Shown one piece after another: positions 48,600 through 60,121 of a stretch of DNA of 64,000 bases (within the stretch, counting starts at the first letter, position 1; each line of letters opens with the position of its first letter). Both the position numbers and the translations under genes were made by a program. The stretch is from Sulfitobacter sp. S190 (GTDB lineage: Bacteria; Pseudomonadota; Alphaproteobacteria; Rhodobacterales; Rhodobacteraceae), in the NCBI RefSeq assembly GCF_025141935.1, contig NZ_CP081120.1, positions 1,302,001-1,366,000 of the forward strand, written 5' to 3'. The notes under the pieces were generated by a model. The model was not told where the DNA came from. It did not search any database and saw nothing but the letters and a program-made list of their open reading frames with translations.

Positions 48600-48929
48600 A
48601 TGAAAGCAATGATCTGTGCGGTACTGGCCGTGACGCTGCTGGCTGGCTGCAACATCAACGATCGCAGGCTTTTTGACGGGGTGCCCTTCGCGCCCAAGGT
48701 GCGTAAAGTGGACCGCGCGCTGGATGAGATCACGATCAGCGTCAAGGGCGCATCGCGCAGCATCGAGGGCGCACAACAGGCGGCGGTATTCGGTGCGGTG
48801 GATTACTGCGTCAACCTTTACGGCAGCTCCGACATCGAATGGCAGATCGGCCCCGACACGCCGGTGGACCAACTCAACCTGCAAAACGATACGCTGGTCT
48901 TTCGCGGGCGTTGCCCCGACGGGCGGTAA
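48600..48929 (+). CDS. Uncharacterised small lipoprotein in the nuo operon
   Basis: A 109-residue predicted lipoprotein with a short signal and lipobox LLAGC (Cys17). The mature part has two cysteines (VDYCVNLYG and RGRCPDGR) likely to pair in the periplasm, and a duplicate-looking beta-rich end. The ATG at 48600 follows AAAGGA. No family is recognised. It lies between nuoF and nuoG with other exported or membrane proteins. Confidence 0.7.
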   Translation: MKAMICAVLAVTLLAGCNINDRRLFDGVPFAPKVRKVDRALDEITISVKGASRSIEGAQQAAVFGAVDYCVNLYGSSDIEWQIGPDTPVDQLNLQNDTLVFRGRCPDGR

Positions 48930-49036
48930 GTCGCTGAAACTATGGGATGAACAGGGCTGTTATTGCATAACATGCAGGGGCTGCCCCATATGCACCACCG
49001 GGCCCACGCCCGACACCGCATAAGAGGAGAGCTGAC

Positions 49037-49438
49037 ATGCGCACCCTGATCCTGACCCTGACCGCCGCGACCCTTCTGGCCGCCCCGCTGGCCGCCAAAC
49101 CCGCCCTGCGCGACGTAAAGTCCATCGATGATGCGGTGTTTGATGTTGCGATTGCCGACCAGATAAGAAAAAAGTGCCCCAGCATTTCCGCCCGTATGCT
49201 GAAGGCGATCAATTTTGCCTATAAAACCAAGGCCGCAGCCAAGGATTTGGGGTACACGGACGACGAAATCGACGCTTACCTTGATTCTGATGCCGAAAAG
49301 GCGCGGATGAGAGCAAGAGGGAACGCATATTTCGAAGCGCAAGGGGTCGATACTTCGGACCCGCAAAGCTATTGTGCGCTTGGATTGCAAGAGATTGGGA
49401 AATCGAGCCGGATCGGTTCGTTACTGAAGGCTAAGTGA
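49037..49438 (+). CDS. Periplasmic protein, DUF5333-like
   Basis: A 133-residue exported protein with signal peptide to about LAA/KPA (residue 20), then a helical domain with two cysteines (KKCPSIS and SYCALG). From memory it resembles the Rhodobacteraceae DUF5333 family; this is not verified. It starts after GAGGAGAG and ends four bases before nuoG. Confidence 0.7.
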   Translation: MRTLILTLTAATLLAAPLAAKPALRDVKSIDDAVFDVAIADQIRKKCPSISARMLKAINFAYKTKAAAKDLGYTDDEIDAYLDSDAEKARMRARGNAYFEAQGVDTSDPQSYCALGLQEIGKSSRIGSLLKAK

Positions 49439-49442
49439 GCTT

Positions 49443-51458
49443 ATGAGCGACATTCGCAAGATCATCATCGATGGCAAGGAAGTGGAAGCTGACGGGGCGA
49501 TGACGCTCATTCAGGCGTGCGAACAGGCGGGTGTCGAAGTGCCCCGCTTCTGCTACCACGAACGGCTTACCATCGCGGGCAACTGCCGGATGTGTCTTGT
49601 GGAAGTCGTGGGCGGCCCGCCCAAACCCGCCGCGTCCTGCGCCATGCAGGTGCGCGATCTGCGCCCCGGTCCCGAAGGCCAGCCGCCCGTCGTCAAAACC
49701 AACAGCCCGATGGTCAAGAAAGCCCGCGAGGGCGTCATGGAATTCCTGCTGATCAACCACCCGCTCGATTGCCCGATCTGCGATCAGGGGGGCGAGTGTG
49801 ACCTGCAGGACCAGGCCATGGCCTACGGTGTCGATTTCAGCCGCTACCGCGAACCCAAGCGCGCCACCGAAGATCTCGATCTTGGCCCGCTGGTCGAAAC
49901 CCACATGACGCGCTGCATTTCGTGCACCCGTTGCGTGCGCTTCACCACCGAAGTGGCGGGCATCACGCAGATGGGCCAGACGGGTCGCGGCGAAGACGCG
50001 GAAATCACGGCCTATTTGGGCGAAACGCTCGACAGCAACATGCAGGGCAACATCATCGATCTGTGCCCCGTGGGCGCGTTGGTCAGCAAACCCTACGCCT
50101 TCACCGCACGCCCGTGGGAGCTGACCAAGACCGAGTCCATCGACGTGATGGATGCGCTCGGCTCCAACATCCGCGTGGACACCAAGGGCCGCGAAGTGAT
50201 GCGCTTTTTGCCGCGCAACCACGACGGCGTGAACGAAGAATGGATTTCCGACAAGACCCGGTTTGTCTGGGACGGCCTGCGCCGCCAGCGTCTCGATACG
50301 CCCTATATCCGCGAAAACGGCAAGCTGCGCCGCGCCGACTGGCCCGAAGCGCTTGCCGCTGCCGCCGCCGCGATGAAGGGCAAGAAGGTTGCCGGCCTGG
50401 TGGGGGATCTGGTCTCCACCGAAGCCGCCTTTGCGCTCAAACAGCTGGTTGAAGGGCAGGGCGGTGTTGTCGAATGCCGCACCGACGGAGCCAAGCTGCC
50501 CGCCGATAACCGCAGCGCCTATGTCGGGACCGGGATGATCGAAGATCTCGACGATGCGCAGGCGATCATGATCATCGGCGCCAACCCTGCCGTCGAAGCG
50601 CCTGTGATGAACGCGCGCATCCGCAAGGCCTGGATCAAGGGCGCGTCCGTCGGGGTGATCGGCGAAGCGGTCGACATGACGTTCCCCTATGACCACCTTG
50701 GCACCGGTCCCGACACGCTCACCGATCTGCTTGGCCGCGATCACAGCGATGTCGCCGAGAAGCCGTCTGTGGTGATTGTCGGCATGGGCGCTCTGGCACG
50801 CGAGGACGGTGCCGCCGTTCTGGCCAATGCGATGGAGCTGGCCGAAAGCACCAAATCGCGCTTCATGTTGCTGCACACGGCGGCGGGTCGCGTCGGGGCG
50901 ATGGACGTTGGTGCCGTGGCGCCAAACGGCATCGCGGATGTCTTTGCCGCTGACGTGATCTACAATCTTGGTGCCGACGAGGGTGACATCCCCGCAGGTC
51001 CCTTTGTCATCTACCAGGGCAGCCACGGTGACCGTGGTGCCCACCGCGCCGACATCATCCTGCCGGCCGCGGCCTATACCGAGGAGCCGGGCCTTTTCGT
51101 CAATCTCGAAGGCCGTCCACAGATTGCACAACGCGCGGGCTTCGCGCCCGGTCAGGCCAAGGAAAACTGGGCCATCCTGCGGGCGCTTTCCGCCGAGCTG
51201 GATGCGGTTCTGCCTTACGATTCGATTGCCGCGCTGCGTCAGGCTCTGGTCAAGGCGCATCCGCATCTGGGTCAGGTCGACGAGGTGGCGCAGAACGACT
51301 GGTCCGTTGTCAGCGGGGGCGCCATGGACGCGGCACCGTTCCGCAACGCGGTCGAGGATTTCTATCTTACCAATCCCGTCGCACGGGCATCGAGCCTGAT
51401 GGCAGAGCTGTCGGCCAACGCCAAGGCCCGCCGCGCGGAGGCCATGGCGGCGGAGTGA
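49443..51458 (+). CDS. nuoG: NADH-quinone oxidoreductase subunit G
   Basis: The 75-kDa-type subunit, 671 residues. The N-terminal [2Fe-2S] N1b ligands lie in [18 protein letters not shown], the His-ligated N5 region in [19 protein letters not shown], and N4 cysteines in [10 protein letters not shown] and [10 protein letters not shown] molybdopterin-oxidoreductase-like domain without molybdenum fills residues 220-600. It has the short mitochondrial-type length, lacking the E. coli extension. Confidence 0.97.
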   Translation: MSDIRKIIIDGKEVEADGAMTLIQACEQAGVEVPRFCYHERLTIAGNCRMCLVEVVGGPPKPAASCAMQVRDLRPGPEGQPPVVKTNSPMVKKAREGVMEFLLINHPLDCPICDQGGECDLQDQAMAYGVDFSRYREPKRATEDLDLGPLVETHMTRCISCTRCVRFTTEVAGITQMGQTGRGEDAEITAYLGETLDSNMQGNIIDLCPVGALVSKPYAFTARPWELTKTESIDVMDALGSNIRVDTKGREVMRFLPRNHDGVNEEWISDKTRFVWDGLRRQRLDTPYIRENGKLRRADWPEALAAAAAAMKGKKVAGLVGDLVSTEAAFALKQLVEGQGGVVECRTDGAKLPADNRSAYVGTGMIEDLDDAQAIMIIGANPAVEAPVMNARIRKAWIKGASVGVIGEAVDMTFPYDHLGTGPDTLTDLLGRDHSDVAEKPSVVIVGMGALAREDGAAVLANAMELAESTKSRFMLLHTAAGRVGAMDVGAVAPNGIADVFAADVIYNLGADEGDIPAGPFVIYQGSHGDRGAHRADIILPAAAYTEEPGLFVNLEGRPQIAQRAGFAPGQAKENWAILRALSAELDAVLPYDSIAALRQALVKAHPHLGQVDEVAQNDWSVVSGGAMDAAPFRNAVEDFYLTNPVARASSLMAELSANAKARRAEAMAAE

Positions 51459-51850
51459 AACGCGCGCGCGTCATAGCCCCGGTGGGTGCCGTGATGCTGT
51501 TTGCAGCCTGCGCCCCCGAACCGCCCACGGCCGAAGACTTCATCCCCGATTATCAGGGGGTGGAGACCGTGCTTCTGGACGGGGATCTTGTGCAATTCAA
51601 CGTCGCCATGACCAATGCGCTGGCCCCCGAAAACGTATCGGCCTATGCCGAATGTGCCGCTGCGCAATATACGCTGATCCGGGGGTACGGTTTCGCACGT
51701 CATGTGCGCACAAATGTAGAGATTGAGGGTGGCATTTGGCGGGCCGATGCTGTTTACACAATCTCGCCGAGCCTGCCCCAAGGCTTGAAGACGATTGATG
51801 CCGAGGTGGTGACGAACAACTGCCTCGAAAAAGGCATCCCCACGGTGTGA
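51455..51850 (+). CDS. Uncharacterised lipoprotein between nuoG and nuoH
   Basis: A 131-residue predicted lipoprotein read from GTG 51455, which overlaps the nuoG stop (GTGA). The signal ends at the lipobox FAAC (Cys19). The mature domain has two more cysteines ([10 protein letters not shown] and TNNCLEKG). It ends six bases before nuoH. It is one of three exported proteins in this operon; I do not recognise the family. Confidence 0.72.
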   Translation: MKRARVIAPVGAVMLFAACAPEPPTAEDFIPDYQGVETVLLDGDLVQFNVAMTNALAPENVSAYAECAAAQYTLIRGYGFARHVRTNVEIEGGIWRADAVYTISPSLPQGLKTIDAEVVTNNCLEKGIPTV

Positions 51851-51856
51851 GGACAT

Positions 51857-52894
51857 ATGGCTGACTTCTTTTCCACCCCCGGCGGCATCGCCGTCCTGAT
51901 TCTGGCGCAAGTGCTTGCTGTGGTGGCTTTCGTGATGGTGTCGCTGCTTTTCTTGGTCTACGGCGACCGGAAAATCTGGGCCGCGGTCCAGATGCGTCGC
52001 GGTCCCAACGTGGTGGGCACATTCGGTCTGCTCCAGACCGTGGCGGATGCGCTGAAATACGTGGTCAAGGAAGTGGTGATTCCCGCCGGTGCGGACCGGA
52101 CGGTCTTCATGCTGGCGCCGCTCACATCCTTTGTGCTGGCGATGATCGCATGGGCCGTGATCCCGCTGAACGAAGGCTGGGTGCTGTCGGACATCAACGT
52201 GGCGATCCTGTTTGTCTTCGCGGTCTCCTCGCTCGAGGTTTACGGCGTGATCATGGGGGGCTGGGCGTCGAACTCCAAATACCCGTTCCTCGGCTCGCTG
52301 CGCTCCGCCGCACAGATGATCTCCTACGAAGTGTCGCTGGGTCTGATCATCATCGGGGTGATCATCTCGACGGGGTCGATGAACTTCTCCGGCATCGTCG
52401 AGGCGCAGGACGGCGACTACGGTTTCTTCAGCTGGTACTGGCTGCCGCACCTGCCGATGGTGTTCTTGTTCTTCATCTCGGCGCTGGCCGAAACCAACCG
52501 CCCGCCCTTCGATTTGCCCGAAGCGGAATCCGAACTGGTGGCGGGCTACCAGGTTGAATATTCGTCGACACCGTTCCTGCTGTTCATGGCCGGTGAATAC
52601 ATCGCCATCTTCCTGATGTGCGCGCTGATGTCGCTGCTGTTCTTCGGCGGCTGGCTGTCGCCCATTCCGTTCCTGCCCGACGGGGTGTTGTGGATGGTCG
52701 CGAAAATGGCGTTCTTCTTCTTCCTCTTCGCAATGGTCAAGGCGATCACGCCACGCTACCGCTACGACCAGCTGATGCGTCTGGGGTGGAAAGTATTCTT
52801 GCCGTTCTCGTTGTTCTGGGTTGTTTTCGTGGCCTTTGCCGCAAAATTCGATTGGTTCTGGGGGGCATATGCCCGCTGGGGCATGGGAGGCTGA
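51857..52894 (+). CDS. nuoH: NADH-quinone oxidoreductase subunit H
   Basis: The membrane subunit joining the peripheral arm to the proton pumps, 345 residues with eight or nine helices. [16 protein letters not shown] and the quinone-channel loop [20 protein letters not shown] near residue 212 are intact. It ends two bases before the nuoI start, with GGGAGG as that gene's ribosome binding site. Confidence 0.97.
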   Translation: MADFFSTPGGIAVLILAQVLAVVAFVMVSLLFLVYGDRKIWAAVQMRRGPNVVGTFGLLQTVADALKYVVKEVVIPAGADRTVFMLAPLTSFVLAMIAWAVIPLNEGWVLSDINVAILFVFAVSSLEVYGVIMGGWASNSKYPFLGSLRSAAQMISYEVSLGLIIIGVIISTGSMNFSGIVEAQDGDYGFFSWYWLPHLPMVFLFFISALAETNRPPFDLPEAESELVAGYQVEYSSTPFLLFMAGEYIAIFLMCALMSLLFFGGWLSPIPFLPDGVLWMVAKMAFFFFLFAMVKAITPRYRYDQLMRLGWKVFLPFSLFWVVFVAFAAKFDWFWGAYARWGMGG

Positions 52895-52895
52895 C

Positions 52896-53390
52896 ATGGC
52901 TAACACCGACTACGCACGCCACGCCAAGTATTTTCTGCTTCAGGATTTCTGGGCAGGGATGAAGCTGGGCCTCAAGTATTTCTTCCGGCCCAAGGCGACG
53001 CTGAACTATCCGCACGAAAAAGGCCCGCTGAGCCCGCGGTTCCGCGGTGAACACGCGCTGCGCCGCTATCCCAATGGCGAAGAACGCTGCATCGCGTGCA
53101 AACTGTGCGAAGCGGTATGCCCCGCGCAGGCGATCACCATCGATGCCGAGCCCCGCGATGACGGCAGCCGCCGCACCACCCGCTACGACATCGACATGAC
53201 CAAGTGCATTTACTGCGGCTTCTGTCAGGAAGCCTGTCCCGTCGATGCGATCGTGGAAGGTCCGAACTTCGAATTCTCGACCGAAACGCGCGAAGAGCTT
53301 TACTACGACAAGGATAAACTGCTGGCCAATGGCGAGCGTTGGGAAGCCGAAATCGCCCGCAATCTCGAGATGGATGCACCCTACCGATGA
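52896..53390 (+). CDS. nuoI: NADH-quinone oxidoreductase subunit I
   Basis: The 23-kDa-type subunit with clusters N6a and N6b, 164 residues. It has two [4Fe-4S] motifs, [12 protein letters not shown] and [12 protein letters not shown]. The start at ATG 52896 gives [13 protein letters not shown], and the upstream frame extension lies inside nuoH. Its stop overlaps a 39-codon open frame. Confidence 0.97.
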   Translation: MANTDYARHAKYFLLQDFWAGMKLGLKYFFRPKATLNYPHEKGPLSPRFRGEHALRRYPNGEERCIACKLCEAVCPAQAITIDAEPRDDGSRRTTRYDIDMTKCIYCGFCQEACPVDAIVEGPNFEFSTETREELYYDKDKLLANGERWEAEIARNLEMDAPYR

Positions 53391-53506
53391 GCCGCCCGGA
53401 CCGCCCTTTTTCAACTGCCACCTTGACGGTGATGCTGCCTGAAGCGATCGCGCTTCTGGTGGGCGTCGTCGCCGTTTCGGTGTTCGGATCATGGTGGGGC
53501 GCATGA
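53387..53506 (+). CDS. 39-residue single-helix membrane protein (coupled small ORF)
   Basis: ATG at 53387 overlaps the nuoI stop (ATGA), and the stop at 53504-53506 overlaps the ATG of the next gene in the same way, so the frame exactly fills the gap. The product has a polar N-terminus ([14 protein letters not shown]) and one hydrophobic helix (about residues 17-37) ending SWWGA. The double overlap is the main evidence that it is translated. No family is recognised. Confidence 0.6.
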   Translation: MSRPDRPFSTATLTVMLPEAIALLVGVVAVSVFGSWWGA

Positions 53507-53916
53507 CAGATACACCCAAAAACCCGTGGGAAGACATGATGCGGCAGGCGCAGGAAATGGCAAAGACCTTTCCGGCGATGGATGCGTTTTCGCCCAAGGG
53601 CTTTGAGGCGATGATGGGTCTGATGCCCAAGGACATGATGGAGACGTTCTTTGGCAACACGCTCAATCCCGACGGGCTCGACGCCAAGACGCGGCTGCTG
53701 CTGACGCTGGCCGGCCTGACGATGCAAGGCGCGCAGAATGACGTCGCCGTGCGCCAGACGGTGCGTCACGCGGTCGAGGCGGGCGCCCACAAGCAACAGA
53801 TTATCGAGACGATCGGCCAGATGGCCGCCTTTGCCGGAATTCCTGCCATGACCCGCGCGATGACGCTGGCGCAGGAGGTTCTGGATGCCGAGGACACAAA
53901 GGAAGGTGACGCATGA
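53503..53916 (+). CDS. Carboxymuconolactone decarboxylase family protein
   Basis: A 137-residue all-helical protein of the CMD/AhpD-like fold, seen in [20 protein letters not shown] and [25 protein letters not shown]. It contains no cysteine, so it cannot be an AhpD-type thiol peroxidase. Decarboxylase function is also unlikely in this setting. It is coupled by ATGA overlaps both upstream and into nuoJ. A role in complex I assembly or stability is inference from position only. Confidence 0.78.
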   Translation: MTDTPKNPWEDMMRQAQEMAKTFPAMDAFSPKGFEAMMGLMPKDMMETFFGNTLNPDGLDAKTRLLLTLAGLTMQGAQNDVAVRQTVRHAVEAGAHKQQIIETIGQMAAFAGIPAMTRAMTLAQEVLDAEDTKEGDA

Positions 53917-54515
53917 GCGTTTTTGCATTCTATCTCTTCGCGATCTGCGTGATCGCGGGTGGCCTGTTCACCGTTGTCAGCCGCAATCCGGTCCACTCGG
54001 TCCTGTGGCTGATCCTGTCGTTCCTGTCGGCGGCGGGTCTTTTCGTACTGCTGGGGGCCGAATTTGTGGCCATGCTGCTGATCATCGTCTACGTGGGCGC
54101 GGTCGCGGTTCTGTTCCTCTTCGTCGTGATGATGCTCGATGTCGATTTCGCCGAGCTGAAGGCCGAGATGGCGAAATACATGCCGCTGGCCTTGCTGATC
54201 GCGCTGGTGATCCTGATGCAGTTCGTCATGGCGTTCGGTGTGTGGGAATTCAACGAAGCCGCCGAAGGGCTGCGCGCGCAGGTCACGGATGCAGACGTGT
54301 CCAATACCGCGGCACTGGGGCTGATCCTCTATGATGACTATTTCCTGCTGTTCCAGCTGTCGGGTCTGATCCTGCTGGTGGCGATGATCGGGGCAATCGT
54401 GCTGACGCTGCGCCACCGCGGCGATGTCAAACGCCAGGACGTCGTGGCGCAGATGATGCGCGATCCGGCCAAGGCGATGGAACTCAAGGACGTGAAGCCC
54501 GGGCAGGGGCTGTGA
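53913..54515 (+). CDS. nuoJ: NADH-quinone oxidoreductase subunit J
   Basis: ND6-type membrane subunit, 200 residues with five predicted helices. The conserved third helix ([22 protein letters not shown]), which contains the pi-bulge involved in coupling, is clear. It starts by ATGA overlap with the CMD-family gene. Its C-terminal tail is charged. Confidence 0.96.
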   Translation: MSVFAFYLFAICVIAGGLFTVVSRNPVHSVLWLILSFLSAAGLFVLLGAEFVAMLLIIVYVGAVAVLFLFVVMMLDVDFAELKAEMAKYMPLALLIALVILMQFVMAFGVWEFNEAAEGLRAQVTDADVSNTAALGLILYDDYFLLFQLSGLILLVAMIGAIVLTLRHRGDVKRQDVVAQMMRDPAKAMELKDVKPGQGL

Positions 54516-54566
54516 AACACCAACGCGCCGCCCGCACCGGGCGCGCAGAATAAAAGGAAGACGCCG

Positions 54567-54638
54567 ATGTCTCGCACAACACTGGTCGCTGTAATCGTGA
54601 TCCTGATCATCGTGCTGGGCGGCTACAGCTTCTTGTAA
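54567..54638 (+). CDS. 23-residue hydrophobic small protein between nuoJ and nuoK
   Basis: ATG 54567 is preceded by AAAAGGAAG at good spacing, in a 189-base gap otherwise without a gene. The product is MSRTTL followed by one hydrophobic helix rich in Val/Ile/Leu and ending GGYSFL. It is too short for normal gene calling. A hairpin CGCCCG-CAC-CGGGCG (54529-54543) lies just upstream. The helix and ribosome binding site argue for a real small membrane peptide, but coding cannot be proven here. Confidence 0.5.
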   Translation: MSRTTLVAVIVILIIVLGGYSFL

Positions 54639-54704
54639 GACAGGGCGCGCGCGCCGCGCCCGGACGACCACCCCCGCACACCGGGGGAGAAACTGAGGGA
54701 CGAC

Positions 54705-55016
54705 ATGATCGGACTGGAACACTATCTGACGGTGGCGGCGACGCTGTTTGTCATTGGCATCTTTGGCCTATTTCTGAACCGCAAGAACGTGATCATCCTG
54801 CTGATGAGCATCGAATTGATGCTGTTGGCGGTGAACATCAACTTTGTCGCGTTCTCCAGCCATCTCGGGCACGGTGACATGGTCGGGCAGGTGATGACCC
54901 TTTTCGTCCTGACCGTCGCCGCCGCCGAGGCCGCGATCGGCCTTGCCATTCTGGTCTGCTTCTTCCGGAACCGCGGCACCATCGCGGTCGAAGAAGTCAA
55001 CGTGATGAAGGGCTAG
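54705..55016 (+). CDS. nuoK: NADH-quinone oxidoreductase subunit K
   Basis: ND4L-type subunit, 103 residues with three helices. The two proton-path glutamates are in [13 protein letters not shown] (helix 2) and [11 protein letters not shown] (helix 3). The start at 54705 follows GAGGGAC. It ends four bases before nuoL. Confidence 0.97.
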   Translation: MIGLEHYLTVAATLFVIGIFGLFLNRKNVIILLMSIELMLLAVNINFVAFSSHLGHGDMVGQVMTLFVLTVAAAEAAIGLAILVCFFRNRGTIAVEEVNVMKG

Positions 55017-55020
55017 GCGC

Positions 55021-57090
55021 ATGGAAACCACACTTCTCTTTGCCCCGCTCGTCGGCGCCATCATCTGCGGCTTCGGCTGGAAGGTTCTGGGCGAAACGGC
55101 GGCCTGCTGGATCGCGACGGGCCTTTTGTTCCTGTCGGCGCTGCTGTCGTGGATCGTGTTCCTGACCTTTGACGGTACCACCGAAATCATCCAGATCCTG
55201 CGCTTTATCGAAAGCGGCAGCCTGAGCACCGACTGGTCGATCCGTCTGGACCGGCTGACCGCGATCATGTTGATCGTGATCACCACCGTGTCGAGCCTCG
55301 TGCATCTCTATTCCTTTGGCTACATGGCGCATGACGATCACTTCGCCGAAGGTGTCAGCTACAAGCCGCGCTTCTTTGCCTACCTGTCGTTCTTTACCTT
55401 CGCCATGCTGATGCTGGTGACGTCGAACAACCTGGTACAGATGTTCTTCGGCTGGGAAGGCGTGGGCGTTGCGTCCTATTTGCTGATCGGCTTTTACTAC
55501 AAGAAACCCTCGGCCAATGCCGCCGCGATCAAGGCCTTCGTGGTCAACCGCGTGGGTGATTTCGGCTTCGCACTCGGCATCTTCGGTCTGTTCCTGCTGA
55601 CCGACAGCATCAACTTCGATGACATCTTTGCCGCCACGCCCGAACTGGGCGAGACGACGCTGAAATTCCTGTGGACCGAATGGAACGCGGCCAATCTGCT
55701 GGCGTTCCTGCTGTTCATTGGCGCGATGGGCAAATCGGCACAGCTGTTCCTGCACACGTGGTTGCCCGACGCGATGGAAGGCCCGACGCCTGTGTCGGCG
55801 CTGATCCACGCGGCGACCATGGTGACCGCGGGCGTGTTCCTCGTCTGCCGCATGTCGCCGCTGATGGAATTCGCCCCCGAAGCGATGGCTTTCGTCACCG
55901 TGCTGGGCGCCATGACCGCCTTCGTGGCCGCGACCATCGGTCTGGTACAGACCGACATCAAGCGCGTCATCGCCTATTCCACCATGTCACAGCTGGGCTA
56001 CATGTTCGTGGCCGCGGGCGTCGGTGTCTATTCCGTGGCGATGTTCCACCTTTTTACGCACGCGTTCTTCAAGGCGATGCTGTTTTTGGGGGCAGGCTCG
56101 GTCATCCACGCAATGCACCACGAGCAGGACATGACCAACTACGGCGGCCTGCGTAAAAAGATCCCCTATACCTTCTGGGCCATGATGATCGGCACGCTGG
56201 CCATCACTGGGGTGGGGATCCCGCTGACCGGCTGGATCGGTTTCGCGGGCTTCGCGTCCAAGGATGCGGTGATCGAAAGCGCCTTTGCCGCGGGCAACGG
56301 CTTTGCCTTCTGGGCCTTGGTCGTCGCGGCACTGTTCACGTCGTTCTACTCGTGGCGCCTGATGTACCTGACATTCTTCGGCACACCGCGCGGGGACAAG
56401 CACACGCATGAACACGCGCACGAAAGCCCGATGGTCATGCTGGTCCCTCTGGGTGTGCTGGCGCTGGGGTCGGTGTTCGCCGGTGCGATCTGGTATTCGT
56501 CCTTCTTTGGCAAAACCAACGAGGTGATCAAGTTCTTCGGCGGCCATTACGAAGCCCCCGCAGAAGAGCTGAAGAAAGAAGTGGCCGAACGCAGCCCGAA
56601 AGCCTCCGAGCTGAAGTACGTGATGGAGGACGCACCGGGCGAGGCGGCGATATACATGGCGCCCGAAAACACGGTCCTGCACGAAGCCCACTACGTGCCG
56701 ACATGGGTGAAACTGTCACCCTTCATCGCGATGGTGTTGGGTTTCGTGGTGGCCACGTGGTTCTACATCTGGAACCCGTCGCTTCCCGCGCGTCTGGCAG
56801 CGAACCAGCGGCCCCTGTACCTGTTTCTCAAGAACAAGTGGTACTTCGATGAACTCTATGACTTCATTTTTGTTCAACCGGCCAAGGCCATCGGCCGCTT
56901 CTTGTGGAAGCGCGGTGACGGCAGCGTCATCGACGGCGGCCTCAACGGTCTGGCAATGGGGATCATCCCCTTCCTGACCCGTCTCGCGGGGCGTGCGCAG
57001 TCCGGCTATATCTTTACCTATGCCTTCGCCATGGTGATCGGGATCGCGGTTCTGGTGACGTGGATGACGATGACCGGAGGGGCAAACTGA
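55021..57090 (+). CDS. nuoL: NADH-quinone oxidoreductase subunit L
   Basis: ND5-type antiporter-like proton pump, 689 residues, about sixteen helices including the C-terminal lateral helix. The key glutamate is in [19 protein letters not shown] and the lysine-bearing helix follows [24 protein letters not shown] hydrophilic insert near residues 500-550 is usual for alphaproteobacteria. Its stop shares one base with the nuoM ATG (TGATG). Confidence 0.97.
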   Translation: METTLLFAPLVGAIICGFGWKVLGETAACWIATGLLFLSALLSWIVFLTFDGTTEIIQILRFIESGSLSTDWSIRLDRLTAIMLIVITTVSSLVHLYSFGYMAHDDHFAEGVSYKPRFFAYLSFFTFAMLMLVTSNNLVQMFFGWEGVGVASYLLIGFYYKKPSANAAAIKAFVVNRVGDFGFALGIFGLFLLTDSINFDDIFAATPELGETTLKFLWTEWNAANLLAFLLFIGAMGKSAQLFLHTWLPDAMEGPTPVSALIHAATMVTAGVFLVCRMSPLMEFAPEAMAFVTVLGAMTAFVAATIGLVQTDIKRVIAYSTMSQLGYMFVAAGVGVYSVAMFHLFTHAFFKAMLFLGAGSVIHAMHHEQDMTNYGGLRKKIPYTFWAMMIGTLAITGVGIPLTGWIGFAGFASKDAVIESAFAAGNGFAFWALVVAALFTSFYSWRLMYLTFFGTPRGDKHTHEHAHESPMVMLVPLGVLALGSVFAGAIWYSSFFGKTNEVIKFFGGHYEAPAEELKKEVAERSPKASELKYVMEDAPGEAAIYMAPENTVLHEAHYVPTWVKLSPFIAMVLGFVVATWFYIWNPSLPARLAANQRPLYLFLKNKWYFDELYDFIFVQPAKAIGRFLWKRGDGSVIDGGLNGLAMGIIPFLTRLAGRAQSGYIFTYAFAMVIGIAVLVTWMTMTGGAN

Positions 57091-58652
57091 TGGAAAATAA
57101 CTTGCTCTCCATTGTGACCTTCATGCCGGCCTTCGCGGCGGCGATCCTCGCCATCTTCCTGCGCGGTGACGACGAAGCGGCACAGCGCAACGCGAAGTGG
57201 CTTGCGCTGATCACCACAACGGTGACCTTCGTGGTGTCGCTCTTCGTGCTCTTCGACTTCGATCCGTCCAACACCGACTTCCAGATGGTCGACGAAGCCG
57301 AATGGCTTCTGGGTCTGCAATACCGCCTCGGCGTCGACGGCATCTCGATCCTGTTCGTGATGCTGACGACCTTCATGATGCCACTGGTCATCGCGGCCAG
57401 CTGGGATGTGACCAGCCGGGTCAAGGAATACATGATCGCCTTTCTGGTGCTCGAGACGCTCATGCTGGGCGTGTTCATGGCGCTGGACCTGATCCTGTTC
57501 TACCTCTTCTTCGAGGCATCGCTGATCCCGATGTTCCTGATCATCGGCATCTGGGGCGGGGCCAACCGGATCTACGCGTCGTTCAAGTTCTTCCTCTACA
57601 CCTTCTTCGGCTCCGTGCTGATGCTGGTGGCGATGGTGGCGATGTTTGCGGACGCGGGCACCACCTGTATCGGCGGCTGCGAAATCAGCCTGCTGACCCA
57701 CAACTTCGGCTCCGAAAACTTCGAACTGCTCGGCTTCCAGATCGTGGGCGGGATGCAGACGCTGATGTTCCTCGCGTTCTTTGCCAGCTTTGCGGTCAAG
57801 ATGCCGATGTGGCCCGTGCACACATGGCTGCCCGACGCCCACGTTCAGGCCCCCACCGCAGGCTCCGTCGTGCTGGCGGCGATCCTGCTGAAGATGGGCG
57901 GCTACGGTTTCCTGCGGTTCTCGCTGCCGATGTTCCCCGTCGGCTCCGAAGTGGTCGGCCCGCTGATCCTGTGGATGAGCGCGATTGCCATCGTCTACAC
58001 CTCGCTGGTGGCGCTGGTGCAGGAAGACATGAAAAAGCTGATTGCCTACTCGTCGGTGGCCCACATGGGCTTTGTCACGATGGGCATCTTTGCCACGAAC
58101 CAGCAGGGGCTGGATGGGGCGATCTTCCAGATGATCAGCCACGGCTTCATCTCGGGCGCGCTATTCTTGTGTGTCGGCGTGATCTACGACCGGATGCACA
58201 CCCGCGAAATCGACGCCTACGGGGGTCTGGTGAACCGGATGCCGGTCTACGCGCTGATCTTCATGCTGTTCACGATGGCCAACGTCGGCCTGCCGGGCAC
58301 ATCGGGCTTCGTGGGCGAATTCCTGACGCTGATGGCGGTATTCCAGGTGAACACATGGGTGGCCGTGGTGGCCACGACCGGTGTGATCTTCTCGGCGGCC
58401 TACGCGCTGTGGCTCTACCGCCGCGTGGTCATGGGCGATCTGATCAAGGAAAGCCTCAAGGCCATCACCGATATGAACCGGCGCGAGAAATGGATCTTTG
58501 CGCCGCTGGTCGCCATGACACTGCTGCTGGGGGTCTACCCCGCACTGGTGCTCGACATCATCGGGCCATCCGTGGCGGCGCTGGTTGAAAACTATGATAC
58601 GGCAGTTGCCGCGGCCGAAGCCGCGATGCAAACCGCCGAAGCCCAGAACTGA
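57090..58652 (+). CDS. nuoM: NADH-quinone oxidoreductase subunit M
   Basis: ND4-type antiporter-like subunit, 520 residues, fourteen helices. It has [20 protein letters not shown] (key glutamate), [28 protein letters not shown] and a [15 protein letters not shown] segment. The start at ATG 57090 overlaps the nuoL stop. The C-terminus is Ala/Glu-rich and short. Confidence 0.97.
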   Translation: MENNLLSIVTFMPAFAAAILAIFLRGDDEAAQRNAKWLALITTTVTFVVSLFVLFDFDPSNTDFQMVDEAEWLLGLQYRLGVDGISILFVMLTTFMMPLVIAASWDVTSRVKEYMIAFLVLETLMLGVFMALDLILFYLFFEASLIPMFLIIGIWGGANRIYASFKFFLYTFFGSVLMLVAMVAMFADAGTTCIGGCEISLLTHNFGSENFELLGFQIVGGMQTLMFLAFFASFAVKMPMWPVHTWLPDAHVQAPTAGSVVLAAILLKMGGYGFLRFSLPMFPVGSEVVGPLILWMSAIAIVYTSLVALVQEDMKKLIAYSSVAHMGFVTMGIFATNQQGLDGAIFQMISHGFISGALFLCVGVIYDRMHTREIDAYGGLVNRMPVYALIFMLFTMANVGLPGTSGFVGEFLTLMAVFQVNTWVAVVATTGVIFSAAYALWLYRRVVMGDLIKESLKAITDMNRREKWIFAPLVAMTLLLGVYPALVLDIIGPSVAALVENYDTAVAAAEAAMQTAEAQN

Positions 58653-58663
58653 GGGTCGCTGAC

Positions 58664-60103
58664 ATGAGCAACGATATTTTCCAGATCCTGCCGGAGGTCA
58701 TCCTGTCAGGCTTCGCGCTCGCCGCGCTGATGTTCGGCGCCTATTTCGGCAAGGACGCGGTCGCGCGTCCGATCCTGTGGGCGGTCGCACTGCTGATGGT
58801 GGCGCTGGCGGTGGTCATCGGCACCGGTGACACCGCGACCCGCGACGCATTCGGCGGCATGTTCATCAACGACGGCTTCGCCCGTTTCGCCAAGATCACG
58901 ATCCTCGTGTCGGCGGCCATCGTGCTTGTGATGTCCGAAGGCTACATGAAAGAGCGCGGCTTGCTGCGGTTCGAATATCCCGTGCTGGTGGCACTGGCGG
59001 CCGTGGGCATGATGATGATGGTGTCCGCGGGCGACCTGATGGCGCTCTACATGGGGCTGGAGCTTCAGTCACTGGCGCTCTACGTCGTGGCCTCGCTGCG
59101 CCGCGACAGCGTCAAATCGACCGAAGCGGGCCTGAAGTATTTCGTCCTTGGCGCGCTCAGCTCGGGGCTGCTGCTCTACGGGGCGTCGCTGGTCTACGGG
59201 TACGCGGGCACGACCCTGTTCTCCGGGATCATCACAACCGCCCAGTCCGGTGAAACCTCGCTGGGGCTGCTCTTCGGTATCGTGTTCCTGATCGCCGGCA
59301 TGGGGTTCAAGGTATCGGCGGTGCCATTCCACATGTGGACGCCCGACGTCTACGAAGGCTCGCCCACGCCGGTCACCGCCTTCTTTGCCACCGCGCCCAA
59401 AATGGCCGCCATGGCGCTGTTTGCGCGTGTCCTGCATGACGCCTTTGGTAACGCGGTCGGCGACTGGAGCCAGATCGTCGCGCTGCTCTCAGTCCTGTCC
59501 ATGTTCCTCGGGGCCATTGCCGCCATTGGCCAGACCAACATCAAGCGTCTGATGGCGTTTTCGTCGATCGCCCACATGGGCTATGCGCTGATGGGGCTGG
59601 CGGCGGGCACGGCCTTCGGCGTACAGGCGATGCTGGTCTACATGGCGATCTACGTCACGATGAATGTGGGTGTCTTTGCCTTTATCCTGCTGATGGAAAA
59701 GGACGGCGCGCCGGTTGTCGAAATCTCCAGCCTCAACATGTATTCGAAAAACCATCCCGGCCGGGCGATGGCGCTGCTGGTCATGATGTTCAGCCTCGCG
59801 GGTGTGCCCCCGTTCCTGGGCTTTTTCGGCAAACTCTACGTGCTGCGGGCCGCTTATGATGCGGGCCTTGCGTGGCTGGCCATCGCGGGGGTGATCGCAT
59901 CGGTGATCGGCGCGTTCTACTACCTGCGGATCGTGTTCTACATGTACTTCGGCGATGACAATTCCGACGCGCTTGACCGCAACAACGGCGGTATTCTGGG
60001 CGCGGTGGTCGCGGCCGTGGCCGTGATCATGGTGGTCGGCATTATCAACATGTTCGGCGTCGAAGGGGCTGCGGCTTCGGCGGCGGCAACGCTTGTCGAC
60101 TAA
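58664..60103 (+). CDS. nuoN: NADH-quinone oxidoreductase subunit N
   Basis: ND2-type antiporter-like subunit, 479 residues, fourteen helices. It has [18 protein letters not shown] with the key glutamate, [28 protein letters not shown], and [20 protein letters not shown]. It is the last nuo gene; an inverted repeat and birA follow 18 bases later. Confidence 0.97.
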   Translation: MSNDIFQILPEVILSGFALAALMFGAYFGKDAVARPILWAVALLMVALAVVIGTGDTATRDAFGGMFINDGFARFAKITILVSAAIVLVMSEGYMKERGLLRFEYPVLVALAAVGMMMMVSAGDLMALYMGLELQSLALYVVASLRRDSVKSTEAGLKYFVLGALSSGLLLYGASLVYGYAGTTLFSGIITTAQSGETSLGLLFGIVFLIAGMGFKVSAVPFHMWTPDVYEGSPTPVTAFFATAPKMAAMALFARVLHDAFGNAVGDWSQIVALLSVLSMFLGAIAAIGQTNIKRLMAFSSIAHMGYALMGLAAGTAFGVQAMLVYMAIYVTMNVGVFAFILLMEKDGAPVVEISSLNMYSKNHPGRAMALLVMMFSLAGVPPFLGFFGKLYVLRAAYDAGLAWLAIAGVIASVIGAFYYLRIVFYMYFGDDNSDALDRNNGGILGAVVAAVAVIMVVGIINMFGVEGAAASAAATLVD

Positions 60104-60121
60104 GCGTTTCTCTGACTGCGA

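Noticed and set aside
57197..58588. 463-codon plus-strand frame inside nuoM
   Set aside because: Alternate-frame shadow of nuoM, Arg/Pro/His-rich, with no membrane or enzyme signature.
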